From CBDCZI01 sp965224495 (GTDB taxonomy: Bacteria; Bacteroidota; Bacteroidia; Cytophagales; JAAEPT01): a stretch of DNA of 64,000 nt. Numbering within the stretch: position 1 is the first letter of the stretch; each line of letters starts with the position of its first letter. Location: NCBI GenBank assembly GCA_965224495.1, contig CBDCZI010000021.1, positions 62,001 to 126,000 on the forward strand, given 5' to 3'. Made by a program: the position numbers and the translations under genes. Shown here in pieces: positions 26,883 to 35,556 of this stretch. The notes under the pieces are model-generated. The model searched no databases and was not told where the DNA came from. It saw nothing but the letters and a program-made list of their open reading frames with translations.

Positions 26883-26974
26883 TCTATTTTATTTAAGTGT
26901 TTCTTGAAGATAAGAAAAAAATAATGCATCTTACTGTAACCAAATAAAACTATTACATTATAGAAATAAAAACT

Positions 26975-27319
26975 ATGAAAAAAATCACTTTATTGTTCGT
27001 CTCATTACTTGTTTTGGTATTTACTTCATGCGAAAAAATACAAAGTCAACCTTTAGTTAGCCAAAGTCCAGGTGGGAAACTTGAAATCACGGTTTCTGCG
27101 TCTAGGTATTCGTCTTTGGATCCTTGGGTAGTTGCTATTAATATAAGTAAAACAGGGGAGAAGAAGTCTGATTATACCGTAACTCAAGAGGTAATGGCGG
27201 AAAGTATCACAGATGAAAATGTCAATTTTAATTGGTTAAAGGCATCAAAATGCAACATAACCATTACACAAGCAGATGGCGATGTTGTTACTATTCCTGT
27301 ATCTGTTTCAGGGATTTAG
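26975..27319 (+). CDS. Small lipoprotein of unknown function
   Basis: 114 residues with a clear lipoprotein signal peptide: MKKITLLFVSLLVLVFTSC, the Cys being the lipidation site. The mature part is beta-rich (LEITVSASRYSS, CNITITQADGDVVTIPVSV). I do not recognise a family. It stands alone on its strand between minus-strand genes, so it is probably monocistronic. Confidence 0.75.
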   Translation: MKKITLLFVSLLVLVFTSCEKIQSQPLVSQSPGGKLEITVSASRYSSLDPWVVAINISKTGEKKSDYTVTQEVMAESITDENVNFNWLKASKCNITITQADGDVVTIPVSVSGI

Positions 27320-27347
27320 AGCGAGAATTAACCTTAGGGCTTAATGG

Positions 27348-27608
27348 TTAACTATCTAAAAATAAATATTCTTGGTAAGTAGCAAAAGCTTCTTTAACAG
27401 CGTCTTCTAGTGCTTCTTTTTCGTAAGAATAGAGTTCAATATCGCTATTTATCTGTGTGAAAAAGCTCAAAAACACCCCTAAAGCCATTTCGAAAGGAAG
27501 GTTTTCTAATTTCAACCCACGGTTATCAAAATTGTTGTTGTAATAATCTAAGAAATAGCCATAAGCTTTGGCGTAGTCGGTCGAAAGGGAGTGAAGGAAA
27601 TCAGTCAT
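27348..27608 (-). CDS. Hypothetical acidic protein
   Basis: 86 residues from ATG 27608, helical and acidic (MTDFLHSLSTDYAKAYGYFL, then YSYEKEALEDAVKEAFATYQ). No signal peptide and no family I recognise. Divergent from purU and convergent with the lipoprotein. Kept because it fills an otherwise empty gap and has coherent composition. Confidence 0.55.
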   Translation of the reverse strand: MTDFLHSLSTDYAKAYGYFLDYYNNNFDNRGLKLENLPFEMALGVFLSFFTQINSDIELYSYEKEALEDAVKEAFATYQEYLFLDS

Positions 27609-27664
27609 TGAATAAAATTATTTATTTTTCGGTAGATGTAAAGTAAGTCGTTAACCTTTTTGTG

Positions 27665-27672
27665 TAACTTTG
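27665..27672 (+). promoter_or_regulatory. Putative -7 promoter element for purU
   Basis: TAACTTTG matches TAnnTTTG, 36 bases before the ATG at 27709. Confidence 0.45.
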
Positions 27673-27708
27673 GTACAAAACTAAGCAACGCTTGCAGTGA
27701 AAAAAAAT

Positions 27709-28569
27709 ATGAACTCAGAAAAAGCTACTTTATTATTGTATTGTCCTGACGCAAAAGGGATTGTTTTAACTATCTCTGAGTTTATTTTTAATAACGGAGG
27801 AAATGTCATTGATTTGGAGCAACACTTAGACGCACCAAGTAAGACGTTTTTTATGCGTGTGCATTGGGATTTGGATGGCTTTACTATTCCTAAAGATAAA
27901 ATTTCAGAATATTTTGAGACTTTAATTGCTGAAAAGTACCAAATGACATGGAGTATTCATTTGTCGAATGAACGTCCGAAAATGGCGTTATTTGTAACAA
28001 AATCTACTCATTGTTTGTATGATATTTTAGGGCGATGGAAATCAAATGATTGGCAAGTAGATATACCTGTCATTATTAGTAACCACGAATATTTACGACC
28101 AATAGCGGAACAATTTGGGATTGAATTTCATTATTTACCCATTACAAAGGAAAATAAAGAGGAGCAAGAAGCGAAGCAATTGGCTATTTTAGAGGGAAAT
28201 GACATTGATTTTGTGGTGTTAGCTAGGTATATGCAAATTATATCTCCTAAGTTTATTACAAAATACGAGAACAATATTATCAATATTCATCATTCATTTT
28301 TACCTGCCTTTCCTGGTGCAAAACCGTACCATTCGGCTTTTGAGCGAGGGGTGAAGATTATTGGTGCAACAAGTCATTATGTGACGGCAGACTTGGATCA
28401 AGGTCCAATTATAGAGCAAGATGTGGTACGTGTGACGCATAAAAACACGGTACAAGACCTCATTAGAAAAGGGCAAGATTTAGAGAAATTAGTCCTTTCG
28501 AGAGCAATATTTAATCATATCCAACAAAAAGTGTTGGTTTACAATAACAAAACAGTTGTATTTTCTTAA
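27709..28569 (+). CDS. purU: Formyltetrahydrofolate deformylase
   Basis: Hydrolyses 10-formyl-THF to THF and formate, balancing one-carbon pools. The N-terminal ACT domain (LLLYCPDAKGIVLTISEFIF) is followed by the formyltransferase fold with IHHSFLPAFPGAKPYHSAFE and GATSHYVTADLDQGPIIEQ, which carry the catalytic Asn/His/Asp set. I prefer ATG 27709 over an in-frame GTG at 27697, which adds only MKKN. rpe follows three bases after the stop. Confidence 0.94.
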   Translation: MNSEKATLLLYCPDAKGIVLTISEFIFNNGGNVIDLEQHLDAPSKTFFMRVHWDLDGFTIPKDKISEYFETLIAEKYQMTWSIHLSNERPKMALFVTKSTHCLYDILGRWKSNDWQVDIPVIISNHEYLRPIAEQFGIEFHYLPITKENKEEQEAKQLAILEGNDIDFVVLARYMQIISPKFITKYENNIINIHHSFLPAFPGAKPYHSAFERGVKIIGATSHYVTADLDQGPIIEQDVVRVTHKNTVQDLIRKGQDLEKLVLSRAIFNHIQQKVLVYNNKTVVFS

Positions 28570-28572
28570 AAT

Positions 28573-29223
28573 ATGGAAAGAATAATAGCCCCCTCAATTT
28601 TAGCAAGTGATTTTGCTAATCTTCAAGCAGAAATAGAAATGTTGAACGAAAGTTCGGCTGGTTGGATACATATCGATGTGATGGACGGAATGTTTGTGCC
28701 TAACATATCATTTGGAATGCCTGTACTTTCGGCAATCAAAAAACACGCTAAAAAACCTTTAGATGTGCATTTGATGATAGAAGATCCTGACCGTTATTTA
28801 CAAGATTTTAAAGATGCGGGAGCAGAATGGATTTCGGTTCATTATGAGGCTTGTAGGCATTTGCACCGAACAATTCAGCAAATCAAAGCGGTAGGTTGTA
28901 AGGCAGGAGTGGCTTTAAATCCACACACAGCTGTTAATGTGTTAGAGCCTATTTTGGCAGATTTAGATTATATTTTGATTATGTCTGTAAACCCTGGTTT
29001 TGGCGGTCAAAAATTTATCGAATCTACACCTGCTAAAATCAAAAAGTTAAAAGGAATGTTGGATGCTATCGGTAGCAAAGCAATTATTCAAGTTGATGGA
29101 GGGGTAAACAGTAGTAATACACCACGATTGGTTGAGGCAGGAGCAAGCTCGTTGGTTGCGGGAAGTTTTGTGTTCAAATCGGACAACCCAAAACAAACGA
29201 TAGAGGATTTAAGAACAGTTTAA
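28573..29223 (+). CDS. rpe: Ribulose-phosphate 3-epimerase
   Basis: Interconverts ribulose-5-P and xylulose-5-P. The 216-residue TIM barrel has IAPSILASDFANLQAE, HIDVMDGMFVPNISFG, DVHLMIEDP, SVNPGFGGQKFI and QVDGGVNSSN, with the metal-binding His/Asp residues present. Operonic with purU. Confidence 0.96.
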   Translation: MERIIAPSILASDFANLQAEIEMLNESSAGWIHIDVMDGMFVPNISFGMPVLSAIKKHAKKPLDVHLMIEDPDRYLQDFKDAGAEWISVHYEACRHLHRTIQQIKAVGCKAGVALNPHTAVNVLEPILADLDYILIMSVNPGFGGQKFIESTPAKIKKLKGMLDAIGSKAIIQVDGGVNSSNTPRLVEAGASSLVAGSFVFKSDNPKQTIEDLRTV

Positions 29224-29296
29224 TTATTACTTTACCTAAATTAAGTATATTTAGATTCTTTTGTAAAGCGAATTTTAGTAAGGTTAATATACAGTT

Positions 29297-29857
29297 TTGA
29301 GTTACCACAAATCCAAAGAAGAACTCTTAAAAGAGTTGCATGTCGTTGAGTGTGCAAAGCAAGACCCCAAAGCTTTTGGTGTGTTGTATGAGCGTTATTA
29401 TCACGAGATTTTTGTGTTCATCAACAAGAAAACGGATGATATGAATGTCTCGGGAGACATTGCTTCTATGGTGTTTTACAAAGCCTTGGGTAATATCAAA
29501 AAATACCAATACAAGGGAGTACCTTTTTCGGCTTGGTTGTACCGTATTGCGTCTAATGAAACGAATGCTTATTTCAGGAAAAACTCAGCTCAACGAGCGA
29601 TAAATGTTGAAACAGCAGGCGTAGAGCAGATGATTACCTTATTTGAGCCGTCGGAACAACGAGCGATAGAACCTGTAATTGAAGCAATTGCTCAATTGAA
29701 ACCTTTGGAAATAGAATTGATAGAATTGCGCTTTTTTGAGAAACTTTCTTTCCGAGAAATTGCTTATATATTAAACACTACGGAAAATAACGCGAAAGTA
29801 AAAACGTTTAGAGTAATCAAAAGAATTAGAAAAATAATGGGTGTCAATAATGGGTAA
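29297..29857 (+). CDS. ECF-type RNA polymerase sigma factor
   Basis: 186 residues from a TTG start. Region 2 is AFGVLYERYYHEIFVFINKK and GVPFSAWLYRIASNETNAYF. Region 4 is ELIELRFFEKLSFREIAYIL followed by NNAKVKTFRVIKRIR, a helix-turn-helix. This is the ECF/sigma-70 family; its target regulon is unknown. The last bases overlap the start of a small single-span membrane protein that could be its partner. Confidence 0.88.
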   Translation: MSYHKSKEELLKELHVVECAKQDPKAFGVLYERYYHEIFVFINKKTDDMNVSGDIASMVFYKALGNIKKYQYKGVPFSAWLYRIASNETNAYFRKNSAQRAINVETAGVEQMITLFEPSEQRAIEPVIEAIAQLKPLEIELIELRFFEKLSFREIAYILNTTENNAKVKTFRVIKRIRKIMGVNNG

Positions 29858-30107
29858 ATACAAGATAAATATTGATAAACCAACACCATCGAAAGAGCAA
29901 ACGAAGAAATTCAAGAATTTCGATAACGTGGTCAGTGAGTATAAAACATTACATTCGCCTTGGCAAATACTCAAAGGGTTGTATAAAGATAAAAAAATCA
30001 TGCGTATTTTTATTGTAGCAATGGCAGTGCTTATCGCAGTGTTTTTTGGTGCAAAACAAGCAGAGAAAACCGATAAATCAGCCTCGCCTGTAGAGGTGAA
30101 TAAGTAA
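29850..30107 (+). CDS. Small single-span membrane protein overlapping the sigma factor
   Basis: From ATG 29850, 85 residues (a GTG at 29841 would add three). A charged cytoplasmic part (YKINIDKPTPSKEQTKKFKN) is followed by one hydrophobic span (IMRIFIVAMAVLIAVFFGA) and a short Lys/Glu/Ser tail. It overlaps the sigma factor's end by 8 bases, so translation is probably coupled. This architecture fits a minimal anti-sigma or sigma-anchoring protein, but no anti-sigma domain is recognisable. Confidence 0.65.
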   Translation: MGKYKINIDKPTPSKEQTKKFKNFDNVVSEYKTLHSPWQILKGLYKDKKIMRIFIVAMAVLIAVFFGAKQAEKTDKSASPVEVNK

Positions 30108-30195
30108 TTGTTTTGATAGAGAACTGAGTAAAACAGACAAAGGTCATTTTTATAAAAATAGTTACTTGTAATTTAGTGCTTCTAAACTGATTAAA

Positions 30196-31410
30196 ATGAA
30201 AAAAATAGCCATAATAGGAGGTGGAATGGTCGGAATGGCTACCGCTTTGTTATTGAAAGATAAATTTGAGGTTACTTTGTTTGAGCGTCAAGCCAACCCG
30301 AAACCTTTGGGAGCAGGTATTATGTTGCAACCCTCAGGTTTATTTGTCTTTAAAGAATTGGGCTTACACCAAAACATTATCGATAGAGGTGTTTTAATCA
30401 ATGGTTTTTATGGTGTAAATGCAAATGGTAAAGTCGATTTTGATATTTCTTTTGAAAACCATAAGCCTGAAATATATGGGTTGGGAGTACAGCGTGGTAG
30501 TATGTTTTACGAACTGTATAACGCCGTTCAAAACACGACAGTCGATTTAAAAACAGGAATTGAAATTGTAGATTATTGCGATGAAAATGGTAAGACCACG
30601 CTAAAATCAGGAAACGAAAGTTACGAAGGATTTGATTTTGTTATTGTAGCAAATGGCTCTCGTTCATTGTTAAGAAATAAATTCCCTAATTTTCATTTTG
30701 CTAAACAATCAGGGCAAGGAGCAATTTGGACGAAGGTAAACCCGATAGGAGGCGAACGAGAGAATAGTATAGAGCAAATTTACAACAAAACTTTTTCGAT
30801 GTTGGGCTTGATGCCGATAGGTTACGAACAATCTAAGGACGAAGATTTTAAACTTAATTTCTTTTTTGGAACGTCATTGAAATACATTAATAATTGGGGG
30901 GATATCAGTTTGGCTCAATGGAAATATGATGTTTTGGAAATTTCAAAAGATTACAAACCCTATTTAGACCAAATAACTGATAAAAACCAATTGGTATGTG
31001 CACCTTATTATGATGTATGGGCAAAAAAATACACGCACAATAATTTTATATTTATTGGCGACGCAGCTCACGCAACAGGACCTCATTTGAGTTCGGGTAC
31101 AAACTTAGGTTTGTTAGATGCTTACTTTTTAGCTACAGAGCTAAACAAAAATGAGGATTATAAACAAGTATTTGAAAACTACGAAAAACAACGAAAAGGT
31201 CAATTGAAGTATTACCAAACCGTTTCGAGAGTAATCACACCTTATTTTCAATGTGGAATTGACCGTAGTTTTGTAAGAAATCATTTTATGAAGTATCTTT
31301 ATAAAATCCCTGTAATCAAAGACATTATGGTGGAGACGATAACAGGACGAAGATTCTCAGTATTTAAAAGATTGCCAATAAACTATTATTTACCGAAACC
31401 AAAAAAATGA
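30196..31410 (+). CDS. FAD-dependent monooxygenase (UbiH/PHBH family)
   Basis: 404 residues. The FAD-binding motif IAIIGGGMVGMATALLL opens the protein, followed by GAGIMLQPSG. FIFIGDAAHATGPHLSSGTN is the second FAD motif of aromatic-ring hydroxylases. The substrate cannot be told. The C-terminus has no membrane span. The stop overlaps the next gene's start (ATGA), so the two are coupled. Confidence 0.88.
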   Translation: MKKIAIIGGGMVGMATALLLKDKFEVTLFERQANPKPLGAGIMLQPSGLFVFKELGLHQNIIDRGVLINGFYGVNANGKVDFDISFENHKPEIYGLGVQRGSMFYELYNAVQNTTVDLKTGIEIVDYCDENGKTTLKSGNESYEGFDFVIVANGSRSLLRNKFPNFHFAKQSGQGAIWTKVNPIGGERENSIEQIYNKTFSMLGLMPIGYEQSKDEDFKLNFFFGTSLKYINNWGDISLAQWKYDVLEISKDYKPYLDQITDKNQLVCAPYYDVWAKKYTHNNFIFIGDAAHATGPHLSSGTNLGLLDAYFLATELNKNEDYKQVFENYEKQRKGQLKYYQTVSRVITPYFQCGIDRSFVRNHFMKYLYKIPVIKDIMVETITGRRFSVFKRLPINYYLPKPKK

Positions 31411-31868
31411 AGTCTTTATTAGAGATAAAACAAGCCCTTTACGCACAATGTGTGGTGTTGATTGATGAGAAAATCGAACGAGCAAGGTCGGGAATGAAAG
31501 CCGCTCAAGAAGCAGCGAATGGTGAAAGTAAGTGCAGTGCGGGTGATAAATATGAAACAGGACGTGCAATGATGCACATAGAAAAAGATAAACGCGCGAT
31601 GCAATTGGTCGAAGTTGCTAAAATGAAAAAGGCACTCGATATGATTAATCCTAAACAAGAGTTATCCGAAATAAAATTGGGGAGTTTGGTTAAAACAGCA
31701 CAAGCATCTTATTTTTTATCTGTAAGTATAGGTGCTTTACAAGTTGGTGACGAGAGTTATTTTGCTATTTCGCCCGTAACACCTATTGGTAAATTAGTTT
31801 TTGGATTAAAGAAAGGAGATAATTTTTCATTTAACGGCAACGAAATGTTAATCACAGCGTGTGTTTAA
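31407..31868 (+). CDS. Gre-factor-like small protein
   Basis: 153 residues. The N-terminal ~90 residues are a charged helical segment (LIDEKIERARSGMKAAQEAA, a DKYETGRAM turn, then a Lys-rich return helix), as in the GreA coiled-coil finger. The C-terminal half, LGSLVKTAQASYFLSVSIG and ISPVTPIGKLVFGLKKGDNF, resembles the FKBP-like GreA/GreB domain. I infer an RNA-polymerase secondary-channel factor. Proteins of this type may carry unrelated names in databases. Coupled to the monooxygenase by an ATGA overlap. Confidence 0.6.
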   Translation: MKSLLEIKQALYAQCVVLIDEKIERARSGMKAAQEAANGESKCSAGDKYETGRAMMHIEKDKRAMQLVEVAKMKKALDMINPKQELSEIKLGSLVKTAQASYFLSVSIGALQVGDESYFAISPVTPIGKLVFGLKKGDNFSFNGNEMLITACV

Positions 31869-31911
31869 TGTTGACCGATAAAAAGTAGCTAATAAGTAAT
31901 AAAATTACGTA

Positions 31912-32310
31912 ATGAGTAAAGAACAAATATTAGGATGGTACAAGTTCCCTGAACCTGACGGAACAACCTATGGAAAGGAAGAGTTTGAAGATAAAGAACA
32001 ATTGGAGCAATTATTTAAATATTGCCAACAAGGTTTGGGACTTATCAAAGCAGAAGGTTGGGCTTTTTTGGTGGTGGAATTTGGATTGGAGGGCATTATG
32101 GAAATAGATGCACAAGTCAAATGGCTTTTTGATGAAGATAAAGGCGAATGGTTGCGAAATATCTTTTTTCAAGTGTTAACGGCAGGTTACGACCCCGAAA
32201 CAGGAGAAATGGGAGATTACGATATGGAAACTAAAAATTTCTATTATGCCGACGGTACAGGACGACCAGTTGATTGGGATGCGATTTACGCATTTAAAGA
32301 TGAAGTATAA
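31912..32310 (+). CDS. Hypothetical acidic protein
   Basis: 132 residues, rich in Glu/Asp and aromatic residues (ILGWYKFPEPDGTTYG, VKWLFDEDKGEWLRNIFF, YDPETGEMGDYDME). No signal peptide and no family I recognise. It lies 43 bases after the Gre-like gene on the same strand and 12 bases before an outer-membrane-type protein. Confidence 0.6.
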   Translation: MSKEQILGWYKFPEPDGTTYGKEEFEDKEQLEQLFKYCQQGLGLIKAEGWAFLVVEFGLEGIMEIDAQVKWLFDEDKGEWLRNIFFQVLTAGYDPETGEMGDYDMETKNFYYADGTGRPVDWDAIYAFKDEV

Positions 32311-32322
32311 AAATGTAAGGTT

Positions 32323-32844
32323 ATGAAAAAGCTATTTATCGTGTTGCTAGTGATTTTTTCAATAAGTACGGTCTATGGGCAGTCAGACAGTACTGTAACG
32401 AAGAAGAAAAAGTTTTTTTCGAAAGATAAAATTACTGTTGGAGGGAATATAGGAGCTGACTTCGGAACAAACACGTCGATTTATATTGCTCCTCGTATTG
32501 GTTATTATTTTACACCGAGCACAGTTTTAGGAACACAAATAGCTTATCAATACACAGCATCAGCCAATGTAAAAGGTAATCATTCGTACGGTACGGGGTT
32601 GTGGGCAAGACAGTATTTGTTGGAAAGAAGGTTTTATTTGCACGGAGAATCTGAATTTTTAAACCGTCAACAAACCTCAGAAACTCGTAAATGGGTCAAT
32701 TCAACAATGCTTGGTGGTGGTTATTTTCAAAGCATCAGTGGAAGGTCAGGAGTGAGTGCTTCTGTTTTGTATATCGTTAATTACAAAAAAGCGACTTCAC
32801 CTTATCCTTCTCCTTGGGTGATTCGTGTGGGGGTTTCTTTATAG
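32323..32844 (+). CDS. Outer-membrane beta-barrel-like protein
   Basis: 173 residues with a signal peptide (MKKLFIVLLVIFSISTVYGQ). The mature part is built from amphipathic strands with aromatic ends (IYIAPRIGYYFTPSTVLGTQ, YQYTASANVKGNHSYGTGLW) and closes on SPWVIRVGVSL, ending in Leu after a hydrophobic pattern as in small 8-strand barrels. Inferred outer membrane location. No named family recognised. Confidence 0.7.
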   Translation: MKKLFIVLLVIFSISTVYGQSDSTVTKKKKFFSKDKITVGGNIGADFGTNTSIYIAPRIGYYFTPSTVLGTQIAYQYTASANVKGNHSYGTGLWARQYLLERRFYLHGESEFLNRQQTSETRKWVNSTMLGGGYFQSISGRSGVSASVLYIVNYKKATSPYPSPWVIRVGVSL

Positions 32845-32907
32845 TTTTTTACGAAGTACTTTTTTTAGGTGTTTTGTTTTTTACCAATAAAATTTTCGGT
32901 TTAGAAC

Positions 32908-33040
32908 GGCTTAGGGATAGACGAGAAAATCCTTTTGGCTTTGTACTGTTCTTTTGAAATGGTAGATTTTATTACTTGGTAACGACCACTAAAAGAGACG
33001 AAATTACCGTCAAAAGATTGTAACAAATAGCCCGACCCGC
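32908..33040 (+). repeat. Dispersed structured repeat, copy A
   Basis: Left half GGCTTAGGGATAGACGAG then AAAATCCTTTTGGC. Right half GTCAAAAGATTGTAACAAA then TAGCCCGACCCGC. Outer GGGATA pairs with TAGCCC (one mismatch) and inner TTTTGGC with GTCAAAA. The ~70-base insert between the halves differs from other copies. A tail to about 33075 resembles that of copy D. The rest of the gap 32845-33276 shows no gene. Confidence 0.8.
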
Positions 33041-33276
33041 ACTGAGTTTTATCGGTTATCTTTCTATCTATCGGTATTTTTCTCTATGAAATACAGTAAA
33101 TCAGTTTGGCGAAAAGGGGAAGCTCCAAACATAAATAAATAGAGATATTCTTTTGCTCTTTAATAAGTGGCTGGTTTATTTCTTAATATTGATTATAAAA
33201 CTTATCTTCGTTTATTCTTTCAATCGGAATGGTTATTGAAGGAAGAATACAAAAAGACAATAATAAAAAAATAGAT

Positions 33277-33849
33277 ATGTTAAACTTAGTTTTATTCGGA
33301 CCTCCGGGTGCAGGAAAAGGTACTCAAAGTGCTAAATTGATTGATAAATACGGATTGGTGCATTTATCGACAGGAGATATTTTCAGAGCAAATATCAAAG
33401 GAGAAACGGAATTAGGTTTGTTAGCAAAAAGCTATATCGACAAAGGGGGATTAGTTCCTGATGAGGTGACTATCAAGATGTTGGAAGCAGAAGTTGAAAA
33501 ATACGAAGCACCCAAAGGATTTATTTTTGATGGATTTCCAAGAACTGTTGCTCAAGCACAAGCTTTGGACGTATTTTTAAATGCTAAAAACACGCCAATC
33601 TCAGGAATGGTTGCGTTAGAGGTTTCAGAAGATGAGTTGGTTACACGTTTATTGGAAAGAGGGAAAACTTCTGGAAGAGCAGATGACGCAAGTGAGGCAA
33701 CAATCAGAAACAGAATAGCGGTTTACGAAAAAGAAACTTCGCCAGTGGCAGGGTTTTACGAAAAACAAAGTAAATACGTAGCCATCAACGGAATTGGGTC
33801 TTTAGAAACTATTTTTAGTTCGTTATGTACAGAAATTGACAAACTATAA
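33277..33849 (+). CDS. adk: Adenylate kinase
   Basis: Converts AMP + ATP to two ADP. From ATG 33277 the 190-residue protein begins MLNLVLFGPPGAGKGTQSAK (P-loop), then STGDIFRANI, GFIFDGFPRT (AMP and LID hinge) and RLLERGKTSGRADD. It has the short LID without zinc Cys, normal for this phylum. An in-frame upstream ATG at 33229 would add 16 residues before the P-loop and is less likely. Confidence 0.96.
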   Translation: MLNLVLFGPPGAGKGTQSAKLIDKYGLVHLSTGDIFRANIKGETELGLLAKSYIDKGGLVPDEVTIKMLEAEVEKYEAPKGFIFDGFPRTVAQAQALDVFLNAKNTPISGMVALEVSEDELVTRLLERGKTSGRADDASEATIRNRIAVYEKETSPVAGFYEKQSKYVAINGIGSLETIFSSLCTEIDKL

Positions 33850-33867
33850 GTTGTAGAATGTCGTAAA

Positions 33868-33906
33868 AAAGCACCTTTAAACCTTGGTTTGAAGGTGCTT
33901 TTTATT
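33868..33906 (+). terminator. Rho-independent terminator after adk
   Basis: AAAGCACCTTTAAACC pairs with GGTTTGAAGGTGCTTT, followed by T residues. Confidence 0.88.
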
Positions 33907-33931
33907 GTCTAATAGCACAAAATAAAAAGAA

Positions 33932-34504
33932 ATGAATATTGTAGAAAAACGTCCTGTATCTTATTCTATTACAACGATTACTGAATTAATGATACCTTCT
34001 TACGCTAATTTTGGAGGGAAAATACATGGAGGGCTTATCTTGTCATTGATGGATAAGGTGGCTTATGCTTGTGCTGCAAAACACGCAGGAGGATATTGTG
34101 TGACGGTTTCTATGAATGGAGTCGATTTTTTAGCACCTGTGGAAGTTGGAGATTTGGTTTCTTTGATTGCTTCGGTTAATTATGTTGGAACTTCTTCGAT
34201 GGTAATTGGAATTAAAGTGATGTCTGAAAATGTGGTGACGGGCGAAAAAACACATACCAATTCGTCTTATTTGACAATGGTTGCTAAGGGTGAAAATGGA
34301 AAACCAAGACCTGTGCCAAAGTTAGTTTTGGAAACAAAGATGCATATTAGACGTTTTTTGGAGGCGAAAAAACGCAAAAATTTCATTCAAGATTTCAGAA
34401 AAGGACTGGAAGAAAACAAAATTAAAGATGAAGACATTTTAGATTGCATCGGAGGAATGAAAGAGGACCGTTGTGTAGTCGAATTGAAAGAAGATTTTTC
34501 GTAA
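33932..34504 (+). CDS. Acyl-CoA thioesterase, hotdog fold (YciA/BFIT type)
   Basis: 190 residues. LMIPSYANFGGKIHGGLILS and LMDKVAYACAAKHAG form the typical hotdog HGG-hGG...D motif, then MNGVDFLAPVEVGDLVSLIA. A C-terminal tail with KEDRCVVELKEDF extends beyond the domain. Hydrolyses acyl-CoA thioesters; chain preference unknown. Single hotdog domain, so it must oligomerise. Confidence 0.85.
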   Translation: MNIVEKRPVSYSITTITELMIPSYANFGGKIHGGLILSLMDKVAYACAAKHAGGYCVTVSMNGVDFLAPVEVGDLVSLIASVNYVGTSSMVIGIKVMSENVVTGEKTHTNSSYLTMVAKGENGKPRPVPKLVLETKMHIRRFLEAKKRKNFIQDFRKGLEENKIKDEDILDCIGGMKEDRCVVELKEDFS

Positions 34505-34593
34505 ACTACTTAGTGTAAGTTTGTTGTTATTTTGTAGATGAAAAAACTCGATAGATTTCGTCTGTGAGCATTTTTTTTGCGTATTTTAAAACT

Positions 34594-35556
34594 ATGGCAC
34601 TATCTTTAATAGCCCTTTTACCAGGGCTCAAGCATCCTATAATTATGGCACCAATGTTTTTGGTTTCGACTAATGAAATGGTGATTGAGGCGACTAAAAA
34701 CGGTATAGCAGGAGCAATACCCGCGATGAATTACCGAACCTCTAAACTGTTAGAGGAGGGAATAAAGGAACTGAAAGAAAAATGTGAAGGTCCTTTTGGT
34801 ATTAATTTGATTGTTAATAAGTCTAATTTTTTTTACAAAGAGCAATTGGAGATTTGTTGCCGATTACAAGTTGATTTTATCTTAACTTCTTTGGGTTCGC
34901 CTGAAGAAACGATAAAGTTAGCCCATCAAAATGCAGTGAAAGTTTTTTGTGACGTAACTGATTTGAAATTTGCCCAAAAGGTAGAAAAACTCGGTGCAGA
35001 TGCTGTAATTGCAGTTAATAAAGATGCTGGAGGACATGCAGGTGACTTAAGTGCAGTAAGTTTGATTGAACAAATAAAAGAACATTGTGATCTGCCTATT
35101 ATTTCGGCAGGAGGGGTTGGCGACTACGAAGGGGTACAAAAAACCTTAGCGTTGGGAGCGTCTGGTTTGTCTATCGGTACGGTGTTTATGGCATCTCACG
35201 AAGCGAGTATTTCAGATGATTACAAACAGGCTCTGGTCGATTATGGGAGTGAAGATATTGTGATGACTACCAAGTTATCGGGTACACCTTGCACAGTTAT
35301 TAATACACCTTACGTTAAAAGGGTGGGTACAAAACAAAATTTCTTTGAGCGTTTGTTGAATAAAAATAAAAGGCTAAAAAAATGGTTAAAGGCTTTTACC
35401 TTTTATAAAGGCATGAAATCGTTAGAAGAGGCGGCATTTAGTACAACTTACAAAACGGTTTGGTGTGCTGGTCCGAGTATCGACTACACACATGCTGTAC
35501 GTCCATTAAAAGAGATTATTCACGATTTAACTGTTCCTCATGCCAATAACGGATAA
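34594..35556 (+). CDS. Nitronate monooxygenase family FMN enzyme
   Basis: TIM-barrel FMN enzyme. LPGLKHPIIMAPMFLVSTNE opens it, GPFGINLIV follows, and the phosphate-binding PIISAGGVGD...GASGLSIGTVFMAS and the conserved NKDAGGHAGD are typical of the 2-nitropropane dioxygenase family. I start at ATG 34594; a GTG at 34564 would add ten residues. The substrate is uncertain, since members also act as enoyl reductases. Its end overlaps the next gene by 17 bases. Confidence 0.85.
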   Translation: MALSLIALLPGLKHPIIMAPMFLVSTNEMVIEATKNGIAGAIPAMNYRTSKLLEEGIKELKEKCEGPFGINLIVNKSNFFYKEQLEICCRLQVDFILTSLGSPEETIKLAHQNAVKVFCDVTDLKFAQKVEKLGADAVIAVNKDAGGHAGDLSAVSLIEQIKEHCDLPIISAGGVGDYEGVQKTLALGASGLSIGTVFMASHEASISDDYKQALVDYGSEDIVMTTKLSGTPCTVINTPYVKRVGTKQNFFERLLNKNKRLKKWLKAFTFYKGMKSLEEAAFSTTYKTVWCAGPSIDYTHAVRPLKEIIHDLTVPHANNG

